DNA from: Henricia sp. BOLD:AAB3569
Taxonomy: Eukaryota > Echinodermata > Asteroidea > Spinulosida > Echinasteridae
Assembly (NCBI GenBank): GCA_037783545.1
Contig: JBBELK010001196.1
Location: 1-64,000, forward strand
DNA: 64,000 nucleotides
Direction: 5' to 3'
Shown piece after piece: positions 49,421-62,652 of this stretch. The position numbers and the translations under genes are program-made. Position 1 is the stretch's first letter. Every line of letters begins with the position of its first letter. Under the pieces are notes generated by a model, which was given only the letters and a program-made list of their open reading frames with translations, did no database searches and had not been told where the DNA came from.

Positions 49421-51797
49421 CAATTTTTTATGACAAGTGCGCAATATAGACAGTTTAGGGCATGCAAAATTTGAAGTTCGTCGGAACATTTTTCGACCTC
49501 CAAATTTGCCGACGTTTGGACCACACTTTGACCAAATTGCCGAGCCAAACTGCGGTGCGTTAACGACAGTCCGAATGACTGAGCATGCGCACAACTCATG
49601 AGTACCCCAAAGAGGTGTGTACAGACAGCCACGGTTTGCGTGAGAGCAGTCAGGAAGCCTCAACCCAGTTTTTTCTAAACTTTGAAATTTCTCTGCCATT
49701 TCCCGGCGAAAGTCTGTCAATTTTTTTATGACAAGTGCGCAATATAGAGAGTTTAGGGCATGCAAAATTTGAAGTTCGTCGGAACTTTTTTCGACCTCCA
49801 AATTTGCCGACGTTTGGACCACACTTTGACCAAATTGCCGAGCCAAACTGCGGTGCGTTAACGACAGTCCGAATGACTGAGCATGCGCACAACTCAGGAG
49901 TACCCCAAAGAGGTGTGTACAGACAGCCACGGTTTGCGTGAGAGCAGTCAGGAAGCCTCAACCCAGTTTTTTCTAAACTTTAAAATTTCTCTGCCATTTC
50001 CCGGCGAAAGTCTGTCAATTTTTTATGACAAGTGCGCAATATAGAGAGTTTAGGGCATGCAAAATTTGAAGTTCGTCGGAACATTTTTCGACCTCCAAAT
50101 TTGCCGACGTTTGGACCACACTTTGACCAAATTGCCGAGCCAAACTGCGGTGCGTTAACGACAGTCCGAATGACTGAGCATGCGCACAACTCAGGAGTAC
50201 CCCAAAGAGGTGTGTACAGACAGCCACGGTTTGCGTGAGAGCAGTCAGGAAGCCTCAACCCAGTTTTTTCTAAACTTTGAAATTTCTCTGCCATTTCCCG
50301 GCGAAAGTCTGTCAATTTTTTATGACAAGTGCGCAATATAGAGAGTTTAGGGCATGCAAAATTTGAAGTTCGTCGGAACATTTTTCGACCTCCAAATTTG
50401 CCGACGTTTGGACCACACTTTGACCAAATTGCCGAGCCAAACTGCGGTGCGTTAACGACAGTCCGAATGACTGAGCATGCGCACAACTCAGGAGTAACCC
50501 AAAGAGGTGTGTACAGACAGCCACGGTTTGCGTGAGAGCAGTCAGGAAGCCTCAACCCAGTTTTTTCTAAACTTTGAAATTTCTCTGCCATTTCCCGGCG
50601 AAAGTCTGTCAATTTTTTATGACAAGTGCGCAATATAGAGAGTTTAGGGCATGCAAAATTTGAAGTTCGTCGGAACATTTTTCGACCTCCAAATTTGCCG
50701 ACGTTTGGACCACACTTTGACCAAATTGCCGAGCCAAACTGCGGTGCGTTAACGACAGTCCGAATGACTGAGCATGCGCACAACTCATGAGTACCCCAAA
50801 GAGGTGTGTACAGACAGCCACGGTTTGCGTGAGAGCAGTCAGGAAGCCTCAACCCAGTTTTTTCTAAACTTTGAAATTTCTCTGCCATTTCCCGGCGAAA
50901 GTCTGTCAATTTTTTATGACAAGTGCGCAATATAGAGAGTTTAGGGCATGCAAAATTTGAAGTTCGTCGGAACATTTTTCGACCTCCAAATTTGCCGACG
51001 TTTGGACCACACTTTGACCAAATTGCCGAGCCAAACTGCGGTGCGTTAACGACAGTCCGAATGACTGAGCATGCGCACAACTCAGGAGTACCCCAAAGAG
51101 GTGTGTACAGACAGCCACGGTTTGCGTGAGAGCAGTCAGGAAGCCTCAACCCAGTTTTTTCTAAACTTTAAAATTTCTCTGCCATTTCCCGGCGAAAGTC
51201 TGTCAATTTGTTATGACAAGTGCGCAATATAGAGAGTTTAGGGCATGCAAAATTTGAAGTTCGTCGGAACATTTTTCGACCTCCAAATTTGCCGACGTTT
51301 GGACCACACTTTGACCAAATTGCCGAGCCAAACTGCGGTGCGTTAACGACAGTCCGAATGACTGAGCATGCGCACAACTCAGGAGTACCCCAAAGAGGTG
51401 TGTACAGACAGCCACGGTTTGCGTGAGAGCAGTCAGGAAGCCTCAACCCAGTTTTTTCTAAACTTTGAAATTTCTCTGCCATTTCTTGGCGAAAGTCTGT
51501 CAATTTTTTATGACAAGTGCGCAATATAGAGAGTTTAGGGCATGCAAAATTTGAAGTTCGTCGGAACATTTTTCGACCTCCAAATTTGCCGACGTTTGGA
51601 CCACACTTTGACCAAATTGCCGAGCCAAACTGCGGTGCGTTAACGACAGTCCGAATGACTGAGCATGCGCACAACTCAGGAGTAACCCAAAGAGGTGTGT
51701 ACAGACAGCCACGGTTTGCGTGAGAGCAGTCAGGAAGCCTCAACCCAGTTTTTTCTAAACTTTGAAATTTCTCTGCCATTTCCCGAGGAAAGTCTGT
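49421..51797. repeat. Tetrameric HOR, period 1,188 bp, two copies
   Basis: Markers recur 1,188 to 1,189 bp apart. ACTCATGAG occurs near 49594 and 50783, ACTTTAAAATTT near 49976 and 51165, GAGTAACCC near 50492 and 51680. The order is the same in both copies. Confidence 0.8.
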
Positions 51798-54700
51798 CAA
51801 TTTTTTATGACAAGTGCGCAATATAGAGAGTTTAGGGCATGCAAAATTTGAAGTTCGTCGGAACATTTTTCGACCTCCAAATTTGCCGACGTTTGGACCA
51901 CACTTTGACCAAATTGCCGAGCCAAACTGCGGTGCGTTAACGACAGTCCGAATGACTGAGCATGCGCACAACTCAGGAGTACCCTAAAGAGGTGTGTACA
52001 GACAGCCACGGTTTGCGTGAGAGCAGTCAGGAAGCCTCAACCCAGTTTTTTCTAAACTTTGAAAATTTCTCTGCCATTTCCCGGCGAAAGTCTGTCAATT
52101 TTTTTATGACAAGTGCGCAATATAGAGAGTTTAGGGCATGCAAAATTTGAAGTTCGTCGGAACATTTTTCGACCTCCAAATTTGCCGACGTTTGGACCAC
52201 ACTTTGACCAAATTGCCGAGCCAAACTGCGGTGCGTTAACGACAGTCCGAATGACTGAGCATGCGCACAACTCAGGAGTACCCCGAAGAGGTGTGTACAG
52301 ACAGCCACGGTTTGCGTGAGAGCAGTCAGGAAGCCTCAACCCAGTTTTTTCTAAACTTTGAAATTTCTCTGCCATTTCCCGGCGAAAGTCTGTCAATTTT
52401 TTATGACAAGTGCGCAATATAGAGAGTTTAGGGCATGCAAAATTTGAAGTTCGTCGGAACATTTTTCGACCTCCAAATTTGCCGACGTTTGGACCACACT
52501 TTGACCAAATTGCCGAGCCAAACTGCGGTGCGTTAACGACAGTCCGAATGACTGAGCATGCGCACAACTCAGGAGTACCCCAAAGAGGTGTGTACAGACA
52601 GCCACGGTTTGCGTGAGAGCAGTCAGGAAGCCTCAACCCAGTTTTTTCTAAACTTTGAAATTTCTCTGCCATTTCCCGGCGAAAGTCTGTCAATTTGTTA
52701 TGACAAGTGCGCAATATAGAGAGTTTAGGGCATGCAAAATTTGAAGTTCGTCGGAACATTTTTCGACCTCCAAATTTGCCGACGTTTGGACCACACTTTG
52801 ACCAAATTGCCGAGCCAAACTGCGGTGCGTTAACGACAGTCCGAATGACTGAGCATGCGCACAACTCAGGAGTACCCCAAATAGGTGTGTACAGACAGCC
52901 ACGGTTTGCGTGAGAGCAGTCAGGAAGCCTCAACCCAGTTTTTTCTAAACTTTGAAATTTCTCTGCCATTTCCCGGCGAAAGTCTGTCAATTTTTTATGA
53001 CAAGTGCGCAATATAGAGAGTTTAGGGCATGCAAAATTTGAAGTTCGTCGGAACATTTTTCGACCTCCAAATTTGCCGACGTTTGGACCACACTTTGACC
53101 AAATTGCCGAGCCAAACTGCGGTGCGTTAACGACAGTCCGAATGACTGAGCATGCGCACAACTCAGGAGTACCCCGAAGAGGTGTGTACATACAGCCACG
53201 GTTTGCGTGAGAGCAGTCAGGAAGCCTCAACCCAGTTTTTTCTAAACTTTGAAATTTCTCTGCCATTTCCCGGCGAAAGTCTGTCCATTTTTTATGACAA
53301 GTGCGCAATATAGAGAGTTTAGGGCATGCAAAATTTGAAGTTCGTCGGAACATTTTTCGACCTCCAAATTTGCCGACGTTTGGACCACACTTTGACCAAA
53401 TTGCCGAGCCAAACTGCAGTGCGTTAACGACAGTCCGAATGACTGAGCATGCGCACAACTCAGGAGTACCCCAAAGAGGTGTGTACAGACAGCCACGGTT
53501 TGCGTGAGAGCAGTCAGGAAGCCTCAACCCATTTTTTTCTAAACTTTGAAATTTCTCTGCCATTTCCCGGCGAAAGTCTGTCAATTTTTTATGACAAGTG
53601 CGCAATATAGAGAGTTTAGGGCATGCAAAATTTGAAGTTCGTCGGAACATTTTTCGACCTCCAAATTTGCCGACGTTTGGACCACACTTTGACCAAATTG
53701 CCGAGCCAAACTGCGGTGCGTTAACGACAGTCCGAATGACTGAGCATGCGCACAACTCAGGAGTACCCCAAAGAGGTGTGTACAGACAGCCACGGTTTGC
53801 GTGAGAGCAGTCAGAAAGCCTCAACCGAGTTTTTTCTAAACTTTGAAATTTCTCTGCCATTTCCCGGCGAAAGTCTGTCAATTTTTTATGACAAGTGCGC
53901 AATATAGAGAGTTTAGGGCATGCAAAATTTGAAGTTCGTCGGAACATTTTTCGACCTCCAAATTTGCCGACGTTTGGACCACACTTTGACCAAATTGCCG
54001 AGCCAAACTGCGGTGCGTTAACGACAGTCCGAATGACTGAGCATGCGCACAACTCAGGAGTACCCCAAAGAGGTGTGTACAGACAGCCACGGTTTGCGTG
54101 AGAGCAGTCAGGAAGCCTCAACCCATTTTTTTCTAAACTTTGAAATTTCTCTGCCATTTCCCGGCGAAAGTCTGTCAATTTTTTTATGACAAGTGCGCAA
54201 TATAGAGAGTTTAGGGCATGCAAAATTTGAAGTTCGTCGGAACATTTTTCGACCTCCAAATTTGCCGACGTTTGGACCACACTTTGACCAAATTGCCGAG
54301 CCAAACTGCGGTGCGTTAACGACAGTCCGAATGACTGAGCATGCGCACAACTCAGGAGTACCCCAAAGAGGTGTGTACAGACAGCCACGGTTTGCGTGAG
54401 AGCAGTCAGGAAGCCTCAACCGAGTTTTTTCTAAACTTTGAAATTTCTCTGCCATTTCCCGGCGAAAGTCTGTCAATTTTTTATGACAAGTGCGCAATAT
54501 AGAGAGTTTAGGGCATGCAAAATTTGAAGTTCGTCGGAACATTTTTCGACCTCCAAATTTGCCGACGTTTGGACCACACTTTGACCAAATTGCCGAGCCA
54601 AACTGCGGTGTGTTAACGACAGTCCGAATGACTGAGCATGCGCACAACTCAGGAGTACCCCAAAGAGGTGTGTACAGACAGCCACGGTTTGCGTGAGAGC

Positions 54701-55067
54701 AGTCAGGAAGCCTCAACTCAGTTTTTTGTAAACTTTGAAATTTCTCTGCCATTTCCCGGCGAAAGTCTGTCAATGTTTTATGACAAGTGCGCAATATAGA
54801 GAGTTTAGGGCATGCAAAATTTGAAGTTCGTCGGAACATTTTTCGACCTCCAAATTTGCCGACGTTTGGACCACACTTTGACCAAATTGCCGAGCCAAAC
54901 TGCGGTGCGTTAACGACAGTCCGAATGACTGAGCATGCGCACAACTCAGGAGTACCCCAAAGAGGTGTGTACAGACAGCCACGGTTTGCGTGAGAGCAGT
55001 CAGGAAGCCTCAACCCAGTTTTTTCTAAACTTTGAAATTTCTCTGCCATTTCCCGGCGAAAGTCTGT

Positions 55068-55318
55068 CAATTTTTGTATGACAAGTGCGCAATATAGAGA
55101 GTTTAGGGCATGCAAAATTTGAAGTTCGTCGGAACATTTTTCGACCTCCAAATTTGCCGACGTTTGGACCACACTTTGACCAAATTGCCGCACAACTCAG
55201 GAGTACCCCAAAGAGGTGTGTACAGACAGCCACGGTTTGCGTGAGAGCAGTCAGGAAGCCTCAACCCAGTTTTTTCTCAACTTTGAAATGTCTCTGCCAT
55301 TTCCCGGCGAAAGTCTGT
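55068..55318. repeat. 250-bp-type short monomer (47-bp deletion), copy 1
   Basis: CAAATTGCCG (ending 55190) joins CACAACTCAGG, removing 47 bp that include the GTTAAC site, the small hairpin and most of the NRF1-like motif. Adjacent GCCG and TGCG at the intact breakpoints give slight microhomology. Confidence 0.92.
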
Positions 55319-58300
55319 CAATTTTTTATGACAAGTGCGCAATATAGAGAGTTCAGGGCATGCAAAATTTGAAGTTCGTCGGAACATTTTTCGACCTCCA
55401 AATTTGCCGACGTTTGGACCACACTTTGACCAAATTGCCGAGCCAAACTGCGGCGCGTTAACGACAGTCCGAATGACTGAGCATGCGCACAACTCAGGAG
55501 TACCCCAAAGAGGTGTGTACAGACAGCCACGGTTTGCGTGAGAGCGCGTCAGGAAGCCTCAACCCAGTTTTTTTCTAAACTTTGAAATTTCTCTGCCATT
55601 TCCCGGCGAAAGTCTGTCAATTTTTTATGACAAGTGCGCAATATAGAGAGTTTAGGGCATGCAAAATTTGAAGTTCGTCGGAACATTTTTCGACATCCAA
55701 ATTTGCCGACGTTTGGACCACACTTTGACCAAATTGCCGAGCCAAACTGCGGTGCGTTAACGACAGTCCGAATGACTGAGCATGCGCACAACTCAGGAGT
55801 ACCCCAAAGAGGTGTGTACAGACAGCCACGGTTTGCGTGAGAGCAGTCAGGAAGCCTCAACCCAGTTTTTTCTAAACTTTGAAATTTCTCTGCCATTTCC
55901 TGGCGAAAGTCTGTCAATTTTTTATGACAAGTGCGCAATATAGAGAGTTTAGGGCATGCAAAATTTGAAGTTCGTCGGAACATTTTTCGACCTCCAAATT
56001 TGCCGACGTTTGGACCACACTTTGACCAAATTGCCGAGCCAAACTGCGGTGCGTTAACGACAGTCCGAATGACTGAGCATGCGCACAACTCAGGAGTACC
56101 CCAAAGAGGTGTGTACAGACAGCCACGGTTTGCGTGAGAGCAGTCAGGAAGCCTCAACCCAGTTTTTTTCTAAACTTTGAAATTTCTCTGCCATTTCCCG
56201 GCGAAAGTCTGTCAATGTTTTATGACAAGTGCGCAATATAGAGAGTTTAGGGCATGCAAAATTTGAAGTTCGTCGGAACATTTTTCGACCTCCAAATTTG
56301 CCGACGTTTGGACCACACTTTGACCAAATTGCCGAGCCAAACTGCGGTGCGTTAACGACAGTCCGAATGACTGAGCATGCGCACAACTCAGGAGTACCCC
56401 AAAGAGGTGTGTACAGACAGCCACGGTTTGCGTGAGAGCAGTCAGGAAGCCTCAACCCAGTTTTTTCTAAACTTTGAAATTTCTCTGCCATTTCCCGGCG
56501 AAAGTCTGTCAATTTTTTTATGACAAGTGCGCAATATAGAGAGTTTAGGGCATGCAAAATTTGAAGTTCGTCGGAACATTTTTCGACCTCCAAATTTGCC
56601 GACGTTTGGACCACACTTTGACCAAATTGCCGCACAACTCAGGAGTACCCCAAAGAGGTGTGTACAGACAGCCACGGTTTGCGTGAGAGCAGTCAGGAAG
56701 CCTCAACCCAGTTTTTTCTCAACTTTGAAATGTCTCTGCCATTTCCCGGCGAAAGTCTGTCAATTTTTTATGACAAGTGCGCAATATAGAGAGTTCAGGG
56801 CATGCAAAATTTGAAGTTCGTCGGAACATTTTTCGACCTCCAAATTTGCCGACGTTTGGACCACACTTTGACCAAATTGCCGAGCCAAACTGCGGCGCGT
56901 TAACGACAGTCCGAATGACTGAGCATGCGCACAACTCAGGAGTACCCCAAAGAGGTGTGTACAGACAGCCACGGTTTGCGTGAGAGCGCGTCAGGAAGCC
57001 TCAACCCAGTTTTTTTCTAAACTTTGAAATTTCTCTGCCATTTCCCGGCGAAAGTCTGTCAATTTTTTATGACAAGTGCGCAATTTAGAGAGTTTAGGGC
57101 ATGCAAAATTTGAAGTTCGTCGGAACATTTTTCGACATCCAAATTTGCCGACGTTTGCACCACACTTTGACCAAATTGCCGAGCCAAACTGCGGTGCGTT
57201 AACGACAGTCCGAATGACTGAGCATGCGCACAACTCAGGAGTACCCCAAAGAGGTGTGTACAGACAGCCACGGTTTGCGTGAGAGCAGTCAGGAAGCCTC
57301 AACCCAGTTTTTTCTAAACTTTGAAATTTCTCTGCCATTTCCTGGCGAAAGTCTGTCAATTTTTTATGACAAGTGCGCAATATAGAGAGTTTAGGGCATG
57401 CAAAATTTGAAGTTCGTCGGAACATTTTTCGACCTCCAAATTTGCCGACGTTTGGACCACACTTTGACCAAATTGCCGAGCCAAACTGCGGTGCGTTAAC
57501 GACAGTCCGAATGACTGAGCATGCGCACAACTCAGGAGTACCCCAAAGAGGTGTGTACAGACAGCCACGGTTTGCGTGAGAGCAGTCAGGAAGCCTCAAC
57601 GCAGTTTTTTCTCAACTTTGAAATGTCTCTGCCATTTCCCGGCGAAAGTCTGTCAATTTTTTATGACAAGTGCGCAATATAGAGAGTTCAGGGCATGCAA
57701 AATTTGAAGTTCGTCGGAACATTTTTCGACCTCCAAATTTGCCGACGTTTGGACCACACTTTGACCAAATTGCCGAGCCAAACTGCGGCGCGTTAACGAC
57801 AGTCCGAATGACTGAGCATGCGCACAACTCAGGAGTACCCCAAAGAGGTGTGTACAGACAGCCACGGTTTGCGTGAGAGCGCGTCAGGAAGCCTCAACCC
57901 AGTTTTTTTCTAAACTTTGAAATTTCTCTGCCATTTCCCGGCGAAAGTCTGTCAATTTTTTATGACAAGTGCGCAATATAGAGAGTTTAGGGCATGCAAA
58001 ATTTGAAGTTCGTCGGAACATTTTTCGACATCCAAATTTGCCGACGTTTGGACCACACTTTGACCAAATTGCCGAGCCAAACTGCGGTGCGTTAACGACA
58101 GTCCGAATGACTGAGCATGCGCACAACTCAGGAGTACCCCAAAGAGGTGTGTACAGACAGCCACGGTTTGCGTGAGAGCAGTCAGGAAGCCTCAACCCAG
58201 TTTTTTCTAAACTTTGAAATTTCTCTGCCATTTCCCGGCGAAAGTCTGTCAATTTTTTATGACAAGTGCGCAATATAGAGAGTTTAGGGCATGCAAAATT

Positions 58301-59439
58301 TGAAGTTCGTCGGAACATTTTTCGACCTCCAAATTTGCCGACGTTTGGACCACACTTTGACCAAATTGCCGAGCCAAACTGCGGTGCGTTAACGACAGTC
58401 CGAATGACTGAGCATGCGCACAACTCAGGAGTACCCCAAAGAGGTGTGTACAGACAGCCACGGTTTGCGTGAGAGCAGTCAGGAAGCCTCAACCCAGTTT
58501 TTTCTCAACTTTGAAATGTCTCTGCCATTTCCCGGCGAAAGTCTGTCAATTTTTTATGACAAGTGCGCAATATAGAGAGTTCAGGGCATGCAAAATTTGA
58601 AGTTCGTCGGAACATTTTTCGACCTCCAAATTTGCCGACGTTTGGACCACACTTTGACCAAATTGCCGAGCCAAACTGCGGCGCGTTAACGACAGTCCGA
58701 ATGACTGAGCATGCGCACAACTCAGGAGTACCCCAAAGAGGTGTGTACAGACAGCCACGGTTTGCGTGAGAGCGCGTCAGGAAGCCTCAACCCAGTTTTT
58801 TTCTAAACTTTGAAATTTCTCTGCCATTTCCCGGCGAAAGTCTGTCAATTTTTTATGACAAGTGCGCAATATAGAGAGTTTAGGGCATGCAAAATTTGAA
58901 GTTCGTCGGAACATTTTTCGACATCCAAATTTGCCGACGTTTGGACCACACTTTGACCAAATTGCCGAGCCAAACTGCGGTGCGTTAACGACAGTCCGAA
59001 TGACTGAGCATGCGCACAACTCAGGAGTACCCCAAAGAGGTGTGTACAGACAGCCACGGTTTGCGTGAGAGCAGTCAGGAAGCCTCAACCCAGTTTTTTC
59101 TAAACTTTGAAATTTCTCTGCCATTTCCCGGCGAAAGTCTGTCAATTTTTTATGACAAGTGCGCAATATAGAGAGTTTAGGGCATGCAAAATTTGAAGTT
59201 CGTCGGAACATTTTTCGACCTCCAAATTTGCCGACGTTTGGACCACACTTTGACCAAATTGCCGAGCCAAACTGCGGTGCGTTAACGACAGTCCGAATGA
59301 CTGAGCATGCGCACAACTCAGGAGTACCCCAAAGAGGTGTGTACAGACAGCCACGGTTTGCGTGAGAGCAGTCAGGAAGCCTCAACCCAGTTTTTTCTAA
59401 ACTTTGAAATTTCTCTGCCATTTCCCGGCGAAAGTCTGT
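55319..59439. repeat. Trimeric HOR, period 893 bp, four copies
   Basis: The ordered trimer is a unit with GTTCAGGGC, GGCGCGTTAAC and GAGCGCGTCAGG, then a CGACATCC unit, then a consensus-like unit. It occurs at 55319-56212, 56761-57653, 57654-58546 and 58547-59439. Between the first two lie two units belonging to the 1,442-bp HOR. The extra 2 bp over 3 x 297 come from GAGCGCGTC and a longer T tract. A third-unit variant, CCTGGCG, is present in the first two copies only. Confidence 0.87.
56510..56760. repeat. 250-bp-type short monomer (47-bp deletion), copy 2
   Basis: It has the same junction as copy 1 (CCG ending 56632, then CACAACTC), located exactly 1,442 bp to the right. Confidence 0.92.
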
Positions 59440-62400
59440 CAATTTTTTATGACAAGTGCGCAATATAGAGAGTTTAGGGCATGCAAAATTTGAAGTTCGT
59501 CGGAAAATTTTTCGACATCCAAATTTGCCGACGTTTGGACCACACTTTGACCAAATTGCCGAGCCAAACTGCGGTGCGTTAACGACAGTCCGAATGACTG
59601 AGCATGCGCACAACTCAGGAGTACCCCAAAGAGGTGTGTACAGACAGCCACGGTTTGCGTGAGAGCAGTCAGGAAGCCTCAACCCAGTTTTTTCTAAACT
59701 TTGAAATTTCTCTGCCATTTCCCGGCGAAAGTCTGTCAATTTTTTATGACAAGTGCGCAATATAGAGAGTTTAGGGCATGCAAAATTTGAAGTTCGTCGG
59801 AACATTTTTCGACCTCCAAATTTGCCAACGTTTGGACCACACTTTGACCAAATTGCCGAGCCAAACTGCGGTGCGTTAACGACAGTCCGAATGACTGAGC
59901 ATGCGCACAACTCAGGAGTACCCCAAAGAGGTGTGTACAGACAGCCACGGTTTGCGTGAGAGCAGTCAGGAAGCCTCAACCCAGTTTTTTCTAAACTTTG
60001 AAATTTCTCTGCCATTTCCCGGCGAAAGTCTGTCAATTTTTTATGACAAGTGCGCAATATAGAGAGTTCAGGGCATGCAAAATTTGAAGTTCGTCGGAAC
60101 ATTTTTCGACCTCCAAATTTGCCGACGTTTGGACCACACTTTGACCAAATTGCCGAGCCAAACTGCGGTGCGTTAACGACAGTCCGAATGACTGAGCATG
60201 CGCACAACTCAGGAGTACCCCAAAGAGGTGTGTACAGACAGCCACGGTTGGCGTGAGAGCAGTCAGGAAGCCTCAACCCAGTTTTTTCTAAACTTTGAAA
60301 TTTCTCTGCCATTTCCCGGCGAAAGTCTGTCAATTTTTTATGACAAGTGCGCAATATAGAGAGTTTAGGGCATGCAAAATTTGAAGTTCGTCGGAACATT
60401 TTTCGACCTCCAAATTTGCCGACGTTTGGACCACACTTTGACCAAATTGCCGAGCCAAACTGCGGTGCGTTAACGACAGTCCGAATGACTGAGCATGCGC
60501 ACAACTCAGGAGTACCCCAAAGAGGTGTGTACAGACAGCCACGGTTTGCGTGAGAGCAGTCAGGAAGCCTCAACCCAGTTTTTTCTAAACTTTGAAATTT
60601 CTCTGCCATTTCCCGGCGAAAGTCTGTCAATTTTTTATGACAAGTGCGCAATATAGAGAGTTTAGGGCATGCAAAATTTGAAGTTCGTCGGAACATTTTT
60701 CGACATCCAAATTTGCCGACGTTTGGACCACACTTTGACCAAATTGCCGAGCCAAACTGCGGTGCGTTAACGACAGTCCGAATGACTGAGCATGCGCACA
60801 ACTCAGGAGTACCCCAAAGAGGTGTGTACAGACAGCCACGGTTTGCGTGAGAGCAGTCAGGAAGCCTCAACCCAGTTTTTTCTAAACTTTGAAATTTCTC
60901 TGCCATTTCCCGGCGAAAGTCTGTCAATTTTTTATGACAAGTGCGCAATATAGAGAGTTTAGGGCATGCAAAATTTGAAGTTCGTCGGAACATTTTTCGA
61001 CCTCCAAATTTGCCGACGTTTGGACCACACTTTGACCAAATTGCCGAGCCAAACTGCGGTGCGTTAACGACAGTCCGAATGACTGAGCATGCGCACAACT
61101 CAGGAGTACCCCAAAGAGGTGTGTACAGACAGCCACGGTTTGCGTGAGAGCAGTCAGGAAGCCTCAACCCAGTTTTTTCTAAACTTTGAAATTTCTCTGC
61201 CATTTCCCGGCGAAAGTCTGTCAATTTTTTATGACAAGTGCGCAATATAGAGAGTTCAGGGCATGCAAAATTTGAAGTTCGTCGGAACATTTTTCGACCT
61301 CCAAATTTGCCGACGTTTGGACCACACTTTGACCAAATTGCCGAGCCAAACTGCGGTGCGTTAACGACAGTCCGAATGACTGAGCATGCGCACAACTCAG
61401 GAGTACCCCAAAGAGGTGTGTACAGACAGCCACGGTTGGCGTGAGAGCAGTCAGGAAGCCTCAACCCAGTTTTTTCTAAACTTTGAAATTTCTCTGCCAT
61501 TTCCCGGCGAAAGTCTGTCAATTTTTTATGACAAGTGCGCAATATAGAGAGTTTAGGGCATGCAAAATTTGAAGTTCGTCGGAACATTTTTCGACCTCCA
61601 AATTTGCCGACGTTTGGACCACACTTTGACCAAATTGCCGAGCCAAACTGCGGTGCGTTAACGACAGTCCGAATGACTGAGCATGCGCACAACTCAGGAG
61701 TACCCCAAAGAGGTGTGTACAGACAGCCACGGTTTGCGTGAGAGCAGTCAGGAAGCCTCAACCCAGTTTTTTCTAAACTTTGAAATTTCTCTGCCATTTC
61801 CCGGCGAAAGTCTGTCAATTTTTTATGACAAGTGCGCAATATAGAGAGTTTAGGGCATGCAAAATTTGAAGTTCGTCGGAACATTTTTCGACATCCAAAT
61901 TTGCCGACGTTTGGACCACACTTTGACCAAATTGCCGAGCCAAACTGCGGTGCGTTAACGACAGTCCGAATGACTGAGCATGCGCACAACTCAGGAGTAC
62001 CCCAAAGAGGTGTGTACAGACAGCCACGGTTTGCGTGAGAGCAGTCAGGAAGCCTCAACCCAGTTTTTTCTAAACTTTGAAATTTCTCTGCCATTTCCCG
62101 GCGAAAGTCTGTCAATTTTTTATGACAAGTGCGCAATATAGAGAGTTTAGGGCATGCAAAATTTGAAGTTCGTCGGAACATTTTTCGACCTCCAAATTTG
62201 CCGACGTTTGGACCACACTTTGACCAAATTGCCGAGCCAAACTGCGGTGCGTTAACGACAGTCCGAATGACTGAGCATGCGCACAACTCAGGAGTACCCC
62301 AAAGAGGTGTGTACAGACAGCCACGGTTTGCGTGAGAGCAGTCAGGAAGCCTCAACCCAGTTTTTTCTAAACTTTGAAATTTCTCTGCCATTTCCCGGCG

Positions 62401-62652
62401 AAAGTCTGTCATTTTTTTATGACAAGTGCGCAATATAGAGAGTTCAGGGCATGCAAAATTCGAAGTTCGTCGGAACATTTTTCGACCTCCAAATTTGCCG
62501 ACGTTTGGACCACACTTTGACCAAATTGCCGAGCCAAACTGCGGTGCGTTAACGACAGTCCGAATGACTGAGCATGCGCACAACTCAGGAGTACCCCAAA
62601 GAGGTGTGTACAGACAGCCACGGTTTACGTGAGAGCAGTCAGGAAGCCTCAA
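58777..62652 (-). other. Stop-free 1,291-codon frame across 13 monomers, probably not a gene
   Basis: One minus-strand frame of the monomer has no stop, and the monomer is exactly 99 codons, so the frame stays open for 13 units until a T-tract length change breaks it. The translation is a 99-residue repeat with several cysteines. Against coding: frame breaks elsewhere are frequent and random (T-tract indels), common variants change amino acids freely (for example W to C where GACCAAATT becomes GAACAAATT), other frames of each unit also give 68- to 70-codon openings, and no promoter, intron or unique terminal domain is seen. A similar 693-codon frame lies at 38974-41055. Confidence 0.85.
60034..62409. 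repeat. Tetrameric HOR, period 1,188 bp, two copies
   Basis: Copies 60034-61221 and 61222-62409 each have a unit with GTTCAGGGC and CGGTTGGCG (near 60246 and 61434), a consensus unit, a CGACATCC unit (near 60704 and 61892) and a consensus unit. A third copy starts at 62410 with GTTCAGGGC but lacks CGGTTGGCG. I see no difference between the first two copies. Confidence 0.87.

Larger units (their letters stand above)
54771..57654. repeat. Five-monomer HOR, period 1,442 bp, two copies
   Basis: Copies 54771-56212 and 56213-57654 share TCAATGTTTTATG, a 250-bp deletion unit, a GTTCAGGGC unit, a CGACATCC unit and a unit preceded by CCTGGCG (near 55899 and 57341). All are at exactly 1,442 bp spacing. 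It is the clearest HOR in the right half. Confidence 0.88.
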
